This document shows positions 37,206-47,212 of a DNA stretch of 52,695 bases, piece by piece. This DNA comes from a bacterium (lineage in GTDB: Bacteria; Joyebacterota; Joyebacteria; Joyebacterales; Joyebacteraceae): the NCBI GenBank assembly GCA_025782395.1, contig JALGZD010000110.1, positions 1 to 52,695 on the forward strand, given 5' to 3'. Within the stretch, counting starts at the first letter, position 1; every line of letters begins with the position of its first letter. The notes under the pieces were generated by a model, which saw nothing but the letters and a program-made list of their open reading frames with translations, had not been told where the DNA came from and searched no databases. The position numbers and the translations under genes were made by a program.

Positions 37206-37280
37206 CCAGCAGCCATAATGACGCACTCGGCAATCTAAACGCCCGTATTCCAGTTCAGTTCGAACTTTAGCAGAAAGCTG

Positions 37281-37294
37281 CTTGACCGGTCAAG
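37281..37294. promoter_or_regulatory. 14-bp perfect palindrome CTTGACCGGTCAAG
   Basis: A perfect inverted repeat in the 288-base gap upstream of the gene at 36116-37087. The size and symmetry suit an operator for a dimeric regulator. No regulator gene is nearby, so this is tentative. Confidence 0.35.
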
Positions 37295-37375
37295 TTCGTC
37301 CTGGCTGGGTATGAACCGCCACGACGACAACCACTTCGAAGGGGCGGATGAAGAGCACGCCCGAGGACCAAGTCC

Positions 37376-37885
37376 TCAGATCTTCCGGAACAAGAAGTCC
37401 AGCGTTCGCTCCGTTGAACTGACCTGAGCTTCCACCATCCACCATTCGCCGTATAGATGCGAGTTCGGCAGCTCGCTAAGCGTGGGCTCGCGGAACTCGT
37501 ATCCCACATCTGTTGGCACCCAGTAGCCAGTGAGTCCTGTTTCAAGGAGTCTGTCGGCCATTGCCCCTGGGGCGCCGTGCGAGTAGATGTATCTGGTTCC
37601 GTACAGCGGAGACGCCTCAATCGAACTGACCAGACTGTCAAACCCGCTGGCCGTCAATTGAAGCACGATGTGCTTCGTGAAATCGTCCGCGAGATAGCGC
37701 GTCGTATCGACGAGTACTTCATGACCGTGTGGAATGGCGATCCCCAGGTAGTGCTCTACTCCCGGCACTGGATCCCTCTCATTGCTGCAGCTTGCGAGAC
37801 AGAGAGAAAACAATGACGCTGTGAGCGCTGCGCCCAACTGCGCGAGCACGGGGACGTTGCTGCGGCCTCTCGTTGTAGCTGGCAC
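37376..37885 (-). CDS. Small lipoprotein of unknown function
   Basis: The 169-aa product has a lipobox LASC (Cys at about residue 33) after a hydrophobic run (ALTASLFSLC). The mature part has no recognised motif. GTG 37885 has GGGAGG four bases upstream. It follows the next gene by 21 bases and is probably cotranscribed with it. Confidence 0.68.
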   Translation of the reverse strand: MPATTRGRSNVPVLAQLGAALTASLFSLCLASCSNERDPVPGVEHYLGIAIPHGHEVLVDTTRYLADDFTKHIVLQLTASGFDSLVSSIEASPLYGTRYIYSHGAPGAMADRLLETGLTGYWVPTDVGYEFREPTLSELPNSHLYGEWWMVEAQVSSTERTLDFLFRKI

Positions 37886-37906
37886 TTCACCTCCCAAGGC
37901 CGCATG

Positions 37907-38470
37907 CTAGCCGCCCGCGTACCTGACTATGGCGTCTCCACTGTTCATCTCACAGAAAGTCCCGTGATCGACAATCACGCTCAACCCTCCGATTGTGATT
38001 TTGCCTTCAGAACCACGTCGATCCACAAACGTAACCAGGAGGCTCCCCTCAATGACATAGTGTCCCGATTGGCCAATCCCGAGGCCCTCCAACACATCAT
38101 CGCGTTCCACGGGAAACTGGACCACCGACCGCTCACGCTTCCCTGCCGGCAGAACCAGGCCTCGACCGGAAGCGACTTCGGGGCTCAGGTAGCCCGGTAT
38201 CAACTTCCAGCGAGGAGGATCGTACCGGGCAAGGCGCAGAGAGACATTGGAGACCACGATCCGCTGAGTACCGACATTCGAGAACAGCAGCTCGATGCAC
38301 AACGTGTCGGTTGACTCAGACTCCTGCAGAATGACCGTATCCAGAATCGAGGATTCAAACCGAAGCGGTGAATTGATGTAGTTGTACGTGCCGAGCACCA
38401 GGATCAAGACCGTCGCCATGAACATGACGATCACCTGCACGCGCCACCATTTGTCGCTCCCGTAGCCCAT
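37907..38470 (-). CDS. Membrane-anchored protein of unknown function
   Basis: The 187-aa product has one N-terminal span (VQVIVMFMATVLILVLGTY) and a beta-rich extracytoplasmic part with Ig-like patterns (CIELLFSNVGTQRIVVSNVSLRL, VIEGSLLVTFVD). ATG 38470 lies 15 bases after AAGGAGG, so a TTG two codons earlier may be the real start. It is the last accessory gene before ispG. Confidence 0.66.
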   Translation of the reverse strand: MGYGSDKWWRVQVIVMFMATVLILVLGTYNYINSPLRFESSILDTVILQESESTDTLCIELLFSNVGTQRIVVSNVSLRLARYDPPRWKLIPGYLSPEVASGRGLVLPAGKRERSVVQFPVERDDVLEGLGIGQSGHYVIEGSLLVTFVDRRGSEGKITIGGLSVIVDHGTFCEMNSGDAIVRYAGG

Positions 38471-38616
38471 TAGCAAACCGGAACGCCCTCCTTCTGGTGC
38501 GGCCCCACTACTCCCCCTCCGCAAGATCCGCGGTACTGGAGTGCGGCCACTGCGCAAACGCCGGCATCGCTGGCCACGGTACAGCGCGGGGCTCATCCCG
38601 CAGCATTCTCGCGAGG

Positions 38617-38641
38617 TGGCGTCCCAAACGGGATTCGAACC
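38617..38641 (-). other. tRNA 3'-end-like fragment (possible attachment-site remnant)
   Basis: On the minus strand, 25 bases look like the 3' end of a tRNA: GGTTCGAATCCC (T arm), then TTGGGACG and CCA. A 5' acceptor strand (GTCCCAA) and an anticodon arm are missing from the 60 bases upstream, which include the ispG 3' end. It lies 29 bases past the ispG stop, at the junction with the accessory region. tRNA 3' ends are classic integrase targets. I saw no second copy by eye. Confidence 0.45.
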
Positions 38642-38669
38642 AGAAGGCGCGAATCATGAGGATGAGTGA

Positions 38670-39740
38670 TTAAGCTTGCGTCAGGCCTGCTATGCGAGCC
38701 AGTAGTTCAGCGAGTGCGCTGACCGCCGTGGTGGCAGCTAGGGTCTCACCCTCGGCGAAGAGCAGGACCTCCTCCCCTCCACCCGCAATCCCCACATCCG
38801 CCTCCCGCGCCTCCCCCGGCCCATTCACAGCACATCCCATGACCGCAACAACGAGGCTCTTCCTGATGTGAGCGGTCTTGCGCTCGATCTCCTCAGCAAT
38901 CGCCTGCACGTCGATCTGGCATCGGCCGCAGGTGGGGCAGGCGATCACCGTCACGCCGCCGTGTCTCAAGCCGAGCGACTTGAGGATCTCACGACCGACG
39001 CGGATCTCCTCTTCAACAGGACCTGCCAGTGACACGCGGATAGTATCACCGATGCCTTCAGCCAGAAGCACACCGAGACCGACCGACGAGCGCACAGAAC
39101 CGGTCAGCACCGTGCCCGCCTCGGTGATTCCGAGATGGAACGGCAGGTCGCACTTCTCAGCCATCAGCCGATTCGCCTCGACCGTCATCGCGACATCAGA
39201 TGCCTTCAGCGACAGAATCACATCCCCGAACCCGACGCTCTCCAACAGCTCCACATGCCGCATCGCACTCTCAACCATGCCCTGCGCCGTTGGATGCCCG
39301 TCGCGTTCGAGGATGTCCTTCTCCAGCGACCCCGAGTTCACGCCCACACGAATCGGAATCGCTTTCTCCTTGCACGCGCCGACCAGCGTCTCCACGCGCT
39401 CCCGCGCTCCGATGTTCCCAGGATTGATGCGGAGCGCGTGCACTCCAGCCTCAACCGCACCCAGCCCCAGTTTGTAGTCGAAGTGGATGTCCGCAACCAC
39501 AGGGATCTCCGCCTGCGCGATGATGTCAGGGAGCGCCACGACCGCAGCCTTGCCCGGCACAGCCACGCGCACGATCTCGCAGCCGACCTTCTCAAGGCCC
39601 TTGATCTGCTCGACCGTCGCCTCGACGTCCTCGGTCTTCGTGTTCGTCATCGACTGCACGGAGATGGGCGCGTCCCCGCCGACGGCGACGTCGCCGATCA
39701 TGACCTGTCTGGTCTTCCTGCGAGGCTTCAGGATACTCAT
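38670..39740 (-). CDS. ispG: 4-hydroxy-3-methylbut-2-en-1-yl diphosphate synthase (IspG/GcpE)
   Basis: IspG is a 4Fe-4S enzyme that converts MEcPP to HMBPP in the MEP isoprenoid pathway. The 356-aa protein is the short bacterial form, without the insert of plant and some other enzymes. It begins [20 protein letters not shown], has APISVQSMTNTKTEDV and VADIHFDYKLGL, and ends with the cluster-binding region CPTCGRCQID plus MGCAVNGPGEA. ATG 39740 overlaps the selB stop as ATGA, so the two are coupled. Reductant partners are not in the window. Confidence 0.98.
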   Translation of the reverse strand: MSILKPRRKTRQVMIGDVAVGGDAPISVQSMTNTKTEDVEATVEQIKGLEKVGCEIVRVAVPGKAAVVALPDIIAQAEIPVVADIHFDYKLGLGAVEAGVHALRINPGNIGARERVETLVGACKEKAIPIRVGVNSGSLEKDILERDGHPTAQGMVESAMRHVELLESVGFGDVILSLKASDVAMTVEANRLMAEKCDLPFHLGITEAGTVLTGSVRSSVGLGVLLAEGIGDTIRVSLAGPVEEEIRVGREILKSLGLRHGGVTVIACPTCGRCQIDVQAIAEEIERKTAHIRKSLVVAVMGCAVNGPGEAREADVGIAGGGEEVLLFAEGETLAATTAVSALAELLARIAGLTQA

Positions 39741-41647
39741 CGTCTGTGCCCCCTCAGCCGGACGTTCCCCGACCGCATCGTCGTCCCCTCCCTGTCGAAG
39801 TACTCCAGGAGCGGGATCGCGTACTTCCGCGTCACGCCGACCATGTCCTTGAACTGCGGCACGCCAAGCTGCGTCTCGCCGCCGTCGAAGTAGTCAGCGA
39901 GCGCCTTCCGCATGTCAGTGATGACATCCGGATGGAAGAGCAACGTGCTCGTGACCTTGATAACCCGCCCGGTCTCGGCGAGCAGCTTGATGATCGGGTC
40001 GAAGTCCTTGCCGCCCAGTTCCTGCTTGAGCTCATCCAGTGTGGGCGGGGTCGCACCTGCTGTCCTCAACATCGTCTCTATCTCAGCTTCCAGACGCGAC
40101 TGCTCGTCGGTCAGATCGACGTCTCCGCTCCCCAGGCGCACAAGGTCGCTGCGCCTGGAGATCTTGCCATCGTCTGCCAGGGCAGCCAGCACCGCGTCGA
40201 GCACGCCTCTCTCCAACCTCTTCGAGAGCCGGGTGCGCAGCTCCTCAGCTGACATGCCCCACTCGAGCGGCGACGCCGACGCGAACTCCAAGAGAAGCTC
40301 CTCGGTCCTGGACTTCAGCTCATCGTAGCGGCTCGATGTCAGCGTGCGGCCACCCAGCCTCTCGAGACGGCCCTCGGAAAGAAGCCCGTCAAGCAGCTCA
40401 GTCGCCGACGCTCCTGCCAAGCCCGCAACGTCAGCATCCGCCAGCCCCTCGATACCCGCTTCTCCCAACTTGTGCAGAACGATGTCACCGACCTCGCCTT
40501 CCTCAAGAACGGTCAGGCTCTCCAGCACGTCGTCCTTCATGCGCTTGTGCCGTCTCGGGGCCGGGTCGAGTACGCGTCCGCCGCCGATCGTAGTCACCGG
40601 CGAGTATGAGCGGATGACGAAGAGGTCGTCCTTCTCCGCGACGACGGGCGACTCGAGATGCAGCTGCACCAGCGACTCATCGCCCGCGCGTAGCCAGTCG
40701 CTCTCAAGCAGGACGACGCGGGCGAGCACCTCGGCGGTCCCGAGGTGCAGATGGACGCGTGTCCGGTTCTTGATGGGCTTGATGTCCGTTACCATCCGGA
40801 GCCTGGCGTCAATCATGTGCGTGACATGGAGGGCGCCCGGTGTCCCGAGCGTATCACCTCGCGAGAGCTCGTCCTTCGACACGCCGTGGATGCCGAGCGC
40901 GGTGCGCTGGCCGGCCACGGCCTCGTCGACCGCGTGGTCGTGCACCTGCACGCTCCGGACGCGCGTCTGCCTGTCTTGCGGGTAGATGGCCAGCTTGTCG
41001 CCCTGCTTGATCCTGCCCGACCAGAGGGTCCCGGTCACGACCGTCCCGTGACCCGCCAGTGTGAACGCGCGGTCTATCGGAAGCCGCGCGACACCCGCGG
41101 AGGAACGCTCCGTGACGTGCGTGACCAGGCGGTCGAGCTCGGCTGTGAGCTCATCCAGCCCGTCGCGTGTCACGGAGGAGACAGGGATGATGGCCGCGCC
41201 CTCGAGCGATGTCCCTTCGATAAGTTCCTGAGCCTCGTCGTGAGCGAGTTCGATCTCATCGGGTGACACGAGATCGGCCTTGGTGAGTGCGATGATGCCG
41301 GAACGGACGCCCAGCAGGTCGATGATGTCCAGATGCTCCCGAGTCTGGGGCATGACTCCTTCGTCGGCAGCAATAACGAGGAGGATGATGTCCATCCCGC
41401 CGATGCCGGCCACTGTCGTCTTGACGAATTTCTCGTGACCCGGGACATCGACGACCCCAAGCGAGTTGCCACTGGGCAGGTCGAACCGCGCGAACCCGAG
41501 CTCAATCGTGATGCCCCGTTCCTTCTCCTCCTGGAGACGGTCGGTATCGACGCCTGTCAGCGCCTTGACGAGCTCGGTCTTCCCGTGGTCGATGTGACCT
41601 GCGGTGCCGAGGATGACGTGTTTGGCTCTCTGAGATTGAGTGTCCAT
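39737..41647 (-). CDS. selB: Selenocysteine-specific elongation factor SelB
   Basis: SelB is the GTPase that brings Sec-tRNA to UGA codons at a SECIS hairpin. The 636-aa protein has G1 GHIDHGKT (17-24), the switch sequence [15 protein letters not shown]3 DVPGH (67-71) and TKAD (122-125), then SelB-type domains and winged helices in the C-terminal half. This length and order fit SelB and not EF-Tu. It shows that the organism uses selenocysteine. selA, selC and selD are not visible here, and no selenoprotein is apparent in the window. It is translationally coupled to ispG. Confidence 0.96.
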   Translation of the reverse strand: MDTQSQRAKHVILGTAGHIDHGKTELVKALTGVDTDRLQEEKERGITIELGFARFDLPSGNSLGVVDVPGHEKFVKTTVAGIGGMDIILLVIAADEGVMPQTREHLDIIDLLGVRSGIIALTKADLVSPDEIELAHDEAQELIEGTSLEGAAIIPVSSVTRDGLDELTAELDRLVTHVTERSSAGVARLPIDRAFTLAGHGTVVTGTLWSGRIKQGDKLAIYPQDRQTRVRSVQVHDHAVDEAVAGQRTALGIHGVSKDELSRGDTLGTPGALHVTHMIDARLRMVTDIKPIKNRTRVHLHLGTAEVLARVVLLESDWLRAGDESLVQLHLESPVVAEKDDLFVIRSYSPVTTIGGGRVLDPAPRRHKRMKDDVLESLTVLEEGEVGDIVLHKLGEAGIEGLADADVAGLAGASATELLDGLLSEGRLERLGGRTLTSSRYDELKSRTEELLLEFASASPLEWGMSAEELRTRLSKRLERGVLDAVLAALADDGKISRRSDLVRLGSGDVDLTDEQSRLEAEIETMLRTAGATPPTLDELKQELGGKDFDPIIKLLAETGRVIKVTSTLLFHPDVITDMRKALADYFDGGETQLGVPQFKDMVGVTRKYAIPLLEYFDREGTTMRSGNVRLRGHRR

Positions 41648-41774
41648 GCCGAACCCATCCCGCTGGGATGTCCAATGATCCCGCTATCACGAGAATAGAT
41701 AGCGCCTGGCAGAGCGGTAGCCTTCAGGGACAGTTGAGCTGGGACCACGCAAGCATCAGACTCAGGCGCAACAA

Positions 41775-43844
41775 CTAGCCGTGCTTCACTGGCAGGTACT
41801 TGCGCGTGAAGGTGTCCAGTCTCTTGTTGAGGGCGCGGTCCATGTAGTCAGCCCTCTCCGGATTGCGGAGCTTGGCTGCCCCGCGCGCGAGCATGCTTGC
41901 TGGGAGCAGGAACACCACCGTATTTTTATGAGTCCAGTACTCTCGGACCCACGCCCTCCTGGTTTGATCCAGTCCCTCTGCTTCTCCGCGATGCACGATC
42001 ACAACGAACCTGCCGTAGTCCTTGCCCGAGTAGCACACGGCTTGCTTGATGTCATCTTGCCTAAGGTCGGCGTAGTTCTTGACCTCGAAGACGATTTGAC
42101 GACTCCCGTAGTCGTCGAGAACACGCTTCCAGAATCCGCCGGAGGCCATGTTGGTCGCGACCACGTCTCTCTGCTGCACAGCCGGGCCATTCGGCCTCAG
42201 TTCGGGATTCGAGAGCACGCCTGAGAAGAGTATGCGGACCGTTCTCAGCACCCAATCCTCGAAGTCCCTGCAACCGTCTGTGCCGGTGGGCATGTTCGGA
42301 AGAGCTGCGACCAGTTCTCCAAGACGACGCATGCGCATCTCTCGGGTAGCAGGGTTCTCTCTCATCTCGTAGTCGTCGTGAATCTCAACAAGAACATCCG
42401 GTGGAACCGCACCCTCTCCGATGTTGAGCGCGTTCCAGTAGCATGGATGCACCACCACGCGCTGATCCGAACTTGCGGCGGAAAGGTCCGCGTTGGTTCC
42501 GTCGTGGCAGAAGATCAGTGAGCCTGTCGCGCTATCCTCAAAGCCAAGAAAACCGACGCTGTAGAGGGCATAGAAGACCTGGCTACCTGACCCCAGAACC
42601 GCGAAGTCGCTCTGCTCTCTTCGACTGAAGTCACTCTCTTGTGCTGCGGCATCGAGGAGAGCTACGATCTCGTGGAATGGAGCGATTGGAACGCGTCCCT
42701 CGAACGACTTCACGAACAGCTCGAGCCCAGGGAAGACGGTTCGGTATTCCTTGAGCAAGTCAGAGAGCCGGTCTTGTGAGACCTGCTTGGATGTCGCTTC
42801 GATATCAGCACCAACCAGCGCATCCCGCCCAGAGCGCGCAGCCAACGAGAATGCCCTGTTCAACAGTACCATGATGTCTCGCGGCCTATACAACGTGTGA
42901 CGAAGGCACTCTCGGAACCCCTCGATCCCCTTCAGTTCACGCTGTGCAACCCTGTTCCACACCTTGTTATCACTCTCAACATTGATGAGACCAAGCACTA
43001 CACGCAATCTCTCACAGATGAGATGGAGGAGCCCGCGCTCGTCCCAATGAAGCCGGAGACTGCTCCCCTCTATGTGACGAGAGAAATCGTCATCCAAGGT
43101 CGCCAGAGCGCGCAGGATATTGTCCCTAACGAACAGGACTCCGTGAATCTCGCTGCTCGCATCACGGAAATCAGACACCGCGACAGCCAGCCCGCCGAGG
43201 ATCGCTGTGGCACTGTTGGACGGTCGCCAGCCTTCATCAAGCCCGTCGAACAGGAACACCGCCGCGGAGTTTCGCGCCTGAAGCGCATCCCTGACGGCAT
43301 CCTGCAGCCTCTCAAGTCCAAGGACGGAGGCAATAAGCCCCGGAATCTCGGATTCACTGCGATCGTATCCCCCGCAGTAGTCCACCATGTGAGCACATCT
43401 GTTGGCACCTGACATGCTGAAGAGTGCATCATGTTCTCGCCTGTAGCTCGCAAGGAAGGCACCCTCCCGCGTGCTCTTGAGCTTCCAGTGCGAATGCAGG
43501 ATGTCGGCGAGGTCGTAGAGCAGGTGAGCACGCCATATCACACGAGCCGTCGCTCGCGCCATCATGTAGTTGGAAGCACAGTGCTCCAAGGATGCCTGGA
43601 ACCCCAGCGCCTCATGCTCAGCGGGGTGAACAGTGAAGAGGATGATCTGCTTCTGTCGCTCGAAGTGCTCTGCCAGCTTCAAGAAGAGAGCGCTCTTGCC
43701 TGTTCCGCGACGACCGACGACTATGTTGAAGTCCTTCGTATCAGAGAGGGCTCGAAAATCAGCTGTCTCAACAAACGCCCGCGATAGCATCTCCGTGTCT
43801 GCCTCAGCACGGACACCCCCGAGGACGTTGCCGACCAGCTTCAT
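41775..43844 (-). CDS. P-loop ATPase with C-terminal PD-(D/E)XK nuclease-like domain
   Basis: The 689-aa product has Walker A GRRGTGKS (44-51) and Walker B AVFLFDGLDEGW, as in the Sll1717-type P-loop ATPases. The C-terminal part has VLDDYGSRQIVFEVKNY, where D577/D578 and E587/K589 fit the D...ExK nuclease core. An ATPase sensor joined to a restriction-type nuclease is a common layout in anti-phage proteins. It sits alone between selB and murA, 127 bases before selB and 55 after murA. ATG 43844 begins MKLVGNVLGG. A defence role is inference; DNA target and trigger are unknown. Confidence 0.85.
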   Translation of the reverse strand: MKLVGNVLGGVRAEADTEMLSRAFVETADFRALSDTKDFNIVVGRRGTGKSALFLKLAEHFERQKQIILFTVHPAEHEALGFQASLEHCASNYMMARATARVIWRAHLLYDLADILHSHWKLKSTREGAFLASYRREHDALFSMSGANRCAHMVDYCGGYDRSESEIPGLIASVLGLERLQDAVRDALQARNSAAVFLFDGLDEGWRPSNSATAILGGLAVAVSDFRDASSEIHGVLFVRDNILRALATLDDDFSRHIEGSSLRLHWDERGLLHLICERLRVVLGLINVESDNKVWNRVAQRELKGIEGFRECLRHTLYRPRDIMVLLNRAFSLAARSGRDALVGADIEATSKQVSQDRLSDLLKEYRTVFPGLELFVKSFEGRVPIAPFHEIVALLDAAAQESDFSRREQSDFAVLGSGSQVFYALYSVGFLGFEDSATGSLIFCHDGTNADLSAASSDQRVVVHPCYWNALNIGEGAVPPDVLVEIHDDYEMRENPATREMRMRRLGELVAALPNMPTGTDGCRDFEDWVLRTVRILFSGVLSNPELRPNGPAVQQRDVVATNMASGGFWKRVLDDYGSRQIVFEVKNYADLRQDDIKQAVCYSGKDYGRFVVIVHRGEAEGLDQTRRAWVREYWTHKNTVVFLLPASMLARGAAKLRNPERADYMDRALNKRLDTFTRKYLPVKHG

Positions 43845-43899
43845 GTTGCCTCTCCTGGAGAAGAACCGATCTACTCTGCCAATGCAGCCGATTTCGAAT

Positions 43900-45153
43900 C
43901 TACTCCCTCACCCTCTCCACGTCCGCCCCCAACCCCGCCAGCTTCTCCTCAATCGCCTCATACCCACGGTCAATGTGGTAGACGCGGGAGACCTCAGTCT
44001 CACCCTCCGCCACAAGCCCCGCGAGTATCAGCGCCGCACTCGCGCGCAGATCCGTCGCCATCACCTTGGCGCCGGAAAGCTTCTTCACGCCGGTCACGAC
44101 GGCGACGTTGTGGTCGACGCTGATGTCCGCGCCGAGCCGCCTGAGCTCCGGCACGTGGGAGAACCTGTCGACGTAGATGGTCTCAGTGATGACGCTCGTC
44201 CCATCGGCGACGGCCATCAGCGCCATCATCTGGGCCTGCATGTCAGTGGCAAAACCCGGGTACGGCGCCGTCGTCACGTTGACCGACTGCCCCCAGACGG
44301 GGCCGCGAACACGCAACCCGCCGGGCTCATCGACGATCTCAGCACCCGACTCCTGGAGTTTGGATATCACCGCCGAGCAGTGCTCCCGCACTACGCCCTT
44401 CAAGAGCACGTCCCCGCCGGTAATAGCAGATGCCACCATGAATGTTCCAGCCTCGATGCGGTCCGGCACGACGCGGAACTCGACGGCGTGAAGGTCATCG
44501 ACACCTTCTATTGTGATGGTCGCCGTGCCCGCGCCCGCGACCCGCGCGCCCATCGCGTTCAGGAAGTCCGCGAGCGCCGTGATCTCTGGCTCGCGCGCGG
44601 CGTTCTCGATAGTGGTCGTGCCCTCAGCGAGCGTCGCCGCCATCATTGCATTCTCGGTCGCACCCACGCTCGACGTGTCGAAGTGGATGACCGAGCCCGT
44701 CAGACGGTCGGCCGAGGCAACGATGTACCCGTGCTCGATCTCGACATCCGCACCGAGCGCCTTCATCGCCCTGATGTGGAAATCGACCGGACGCGGTCCC
44801 CACGCGCAGCCGCCGGGCAACGACACGCGGGCCTTCCCGTGCCGCGCGAGCACCGGCCCAAGCACGCACACGGACGCGCGCATCGTCTTGACCAGCTCGT
44901 AGGGCGCCTCGTGGTAGCTGCAGTTGGTGGTGTCTATCGTGAGAGAGTGGTCGTGATGCGTCACCTGCGCGCCGAGCACCCTCAGGACGTGCCCCATCGT
45001 ATTCACGTCCACCAGGCTCGGCACGTTCGTCAGCTCGAAGACGCCGGGCGCGAGCAGCGTTGCCGCCATGATGGGTAGCGCGGCATTCTTCGCCCCGCCG
45101 ATCTCGACCTCGCCCGTCAGGCGCGCGCCGCCTCTGACCAGAATCTTGTCCAT
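43900..45153 (-). CDS. murA: UDP-N-acetylglucosamine 1-carboxyvinyltransferase MurA
   Basis: MurA makes the first committed step of peptidoglycan synthesis, adding enolpyruvate to UDP-GlcNAc. The 417-aa protein has [17 protein letters not shown] near the start (Lys22) and the active-site Cys116 in [15 protein letters not shown], so it should be sensitive to fosfomycin. Family length is normal. ATG 45153 has AGGAG five bases upstream; the in-frame GTG at 45159 is too close to that site. It follows prmC by 48 bases in the housekeeping run. Confidence 0.98.
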   Translation of the reverse strand: MDKILVRGGARLTGEVEIGGAKNAALPIMAATLLAPGVFELTNVPSLVDVNTMGHVLRVLGAQVTHHDHSLTIDTTNCSYHEAPYELVKTMRASVCVLGPVLARHGKARVSLPGGCAWGPRPVDFHIRAMKALGADVEIEHGYIVASADRLTGSVIHFDTSSVGATENAMMAATLAEGTTTIENAAREPEITALADFLNAMGARVAGAGTATITIEGVDDLHAVEFRVVPDRIEAGTFMVASAITGGDVLLKGVVREHCSAVISKLQESGAEIVDEPGGLRVRGPVWGQSVNVTTAPYPGFATDMQAQMMALMAVADGTSVITETIYVDRFSHVPELRRLGADISVDHNVAVVTGVKKLSGAKVMATDLRASAALILAGLVAEGETEVSRVYHIDRGYEAIEEKLAGLGADVERVRE

Positions 45154-45201
45154 CGTCACTCCTGGGCGCTTGAGGGATCTCCGGCATCTGCCAGCTGTCC
45201 C

Positions 45202-46089
45202 CTACGCCGCCTTCTTGAATCCAGTCACGATCCTATCGCGACCAGCGTAGTCCTTGTGAACTTCGACGTCCCCGAGCCCGCTCTTCATCAGCTCAGCCAC
45301 GCCCGATGCTTGCCCGTCCCCCACCTCGAGCGCAAGGAAGCCGCCCGGTGAGAGCACGTCAGGACCATCCTGCACCAAGACGCGGATGCAATCAAGTCCA
45401 TCCTCCCCACCGTCCAGCGCCTCGCGCGGCTCGAAGTCGCGCACCTCTGCCTGCAATCCGGCGAACTCCCCGGTCGGGATGTAGGGCGGGTTAGACACGA
45501 GCGCCGTCACCCTCCCTACGAGCCCGCTCTCACGGAGCGGCTGCAGCATCTCACCCTCGAGGAACGTCACCCTCTCGGCCACTCCGGCCCGCTCGGCATT
45601 CCGGGCAGCGACCTCCAAAGCAGCCCCAGACACATCTGTCGCATACACGACGGCCGCAGGCACCTTCATCGCCACGGTCGTAGCAATGACACCCGAACCG
45701 GTCCCGATATCCGCTACAACGGGCGCCGCAGCGCCCTCCAGCATCCTCAGCACCACCTCCGTCAGGGCCTCCGTCTCCGGCCTCGGTATCAGCACCGCCG
45801 GATTCACCTCGAACTCGCCCATCATGAACGCGGCTGTGCCCGTAACGTACTGCACGGGCTCGCCGGCAAGCCTCCTCTTGAAGAGCGCCTTGAACGCGGC
45901 CAGCTCACCACCATTCAACTGACGCTCGAACTGGACATACAGTTCGACGCGCGGCAGACTCAGCGCATGCGACAGCAACAGCTCGACCTCGAGCCGGGCA
46001 TTGTCGAAGCCCTTCTCCTCGAGATGGCCCTTACTCCAGTTGATGAGTTCGAGAACGGTCCACGTGCGGGTGTTCGTCATGGTCGCCAT
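45202..46089 (-). CDS. prmC: Peptide chain release factor N5-glutamine methyltransferase PrmC
   Basis: PrmC methylates the GGQ glutamine of release factors, and its target gene prfA lies just upstream here. The 295-aa protein has the SAM-binding ADIGTGSGVIA (about 127-137) and the catalytic NPPY (200-203), with an N-terminal helical domain (VLELINWSKGHLEEKGFDNARLEVELLL). Length and order are typical. ATG 46089 has GAGGA nine bases upstream; ATG 46080 is an alternative. The gap to prfA is 52 bases. Confidence 0.97.
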   Translation of the reverse strand: MATMTNTRTWTVLELINWSKGHLEEKGFDNARLEVELLLSHALSLPRVELYVQFERQLNGGELAAFKALFKRRLAGEPVQYVTGTAAFMMGEFEVNPAVLIPRPETEALTEVVLRMLEGAAAPVVADIGTGSGVIATTVAMKVPAAVVYATDVSGAALEVAARNAERAGVAERVTFLEGEMLQPLRESGLVGRVTALVSNPPYIPTGEFAGLQAEVRDFEPREALDGGEDGLDCIRVLVQDGPDVLSPGGFLALEVGDGQASGVAELMKSGLGDVEVHKDYAGRDRIVTGFKKAA

Positions 46090-46141
46090 TGTGTGTGGTC
46101 CTCACCCCGCCTGGCGGCGGGCGCAAGGGGTCGGAAGGGGC

Positions 46142-47212
46142 CTAAGACGACGAGTTGGCTATCTGCTCGGCCTGGAAGTGCGTGGCGAGCGCGTCGACCA
46201 GCTTGTCGATGTCGCCGGCCATCACCTGCTCGATGCCGTGGATCGTGAGACCGATCCTGTGGTCGGTAACTCTACTCTGCGGGAAGTTGTAGGTCCGTAT
46301 CTTCGCGCTCCGGTCGCCGGTCGTGATCTGGCTCCGGCGCTCCTCCGCCATCTCTTTCTCCTGCCGCTCGCGCTCGGCCTCGTAGATCCGCGCGCGCAGG
46401 ACCTTCATCGCCTTCACCTTGTTTTTGTGCTGGCTCTTCTCGTCCTGGCAGGTCACGACGACTCCCGTAGGCTTGTGCGTCAGGCGCACGGCGGAGTCTG
46501 TCGTATTGACGCTCTGGCCGCCGGGGCCCGAGCTACGGAAGACGTCGACGTGAACATCGTCGGGGTTGATCACGACGTCGACCTCCTCGGCCTCCGGCAG
46601 AACCGCGACCGTCGCCGCCGACGTATGAATCCGCCCCTGCGACTCCGTTACGGGCACGCGCTGGACCCTGTGCACGCCGCTCTCGAACTTGAACCTGCTG
46701 TAGGCGCCGTCGCCCTCGACCGCGAAGATGATCTCCTTGAACCCGCCGGACGAGCTCGGGTTCGAGTTCATCACCTCGATCTTCCACTTCTTCCCCTCGG
46801 CGTAGCGCGTGTACATCCGATAGAGGTCCGACGCGAAGAGCGCGGCCTCCTCGCCGCCCGTCCCCGCGCGTATCTCCACGATGGTGTTCTTATCGTCGTT
46901 GGGGTCCCTCGGGATCAGGAGCTTCTTGATGCGCTCCTCGAGCACGGCCTCCCGCGGCTTGAGCTCGTCGAGCTCGGCCCGTGCGAACTCCTTCTCCTCG
47001 GGGTCGTCGGTGGCACCAATGATTTCGTTGGCGTCGGCGATGTCGGACGTGACCTTCTCATACTCCTCGTACGCGTGCACGACGTCCTCGATGCGCGCGC
47101 GCTCCTTCGAGTAGCTCTTGTTGAGATTGCGATCGGCGAGCACCACGGGGTCCATCAGAAGCCCGTTGAGCTCTTCGAACCGCGCCTTTATGTCATGGAG
47201 CTTCTCAAACAT
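46142..47212 (-). CDS. prfA: Peptide chain release factor 1 (RF1)
   Basis: RF1 reads UAA and UAG and triggers release. The 356-aa protein starts [15 protein letters not shown], carries the catalytic GGQ (231-233 in [14 protein letters not shown]) and the decoding motif PVT (variant of PxT) in [19 protein letters not shown]. It is RF1, not RF2. ATG 47212 overlaps the stop of the DUF1385 gene by 8 bases and has GGAG seven bases upstream, so an earlier in-frame start is unlikely. Confidence 0.98.
   Translation of the reverse strand: MFEKLHDIKARFEELNGLLMDPVVLADRNLNKSYSKERARIEDVVHAYEEYEKVTSDIADANEIIGATDDPEEKEFARAELDELKPREAVLEERIKKLLIPRDPNDDKNTIVEIRAGTGGEEAALFASDLYRMYTRYAEGKKWKIEVMNSNPSSSGGFKEIIFAVEGDGAYSRFKFESGVHRVQRVPVTESQGRIHTSAATVAVLPEAEEVDVVINPDDVHVDVFRSSGPGGQSVNTTDSAVRLTHKPTGVVVTCQDEKSQHKNKVKAMKVLRARIYEAERERQEKEMAEERRSQITTGDRSAKIRTYNFPQSRVTDHRIGLTIHGIEQVMAGDIDKLVDALATHFQAEQIANSSS

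Noticed and set aside
38617-38700. Complete tRNA overlapping the ispG 3' end
   Set aside because: No matching acceptor 5' strand; the T stem has two mismatches and the anticodon stem does not pair.
43633-45078. Long plus-strand open frame opposite murA
   Set aside because: Rich in His/Arg and antisense to a clear murA; typical shadow in GC-rich DNA.
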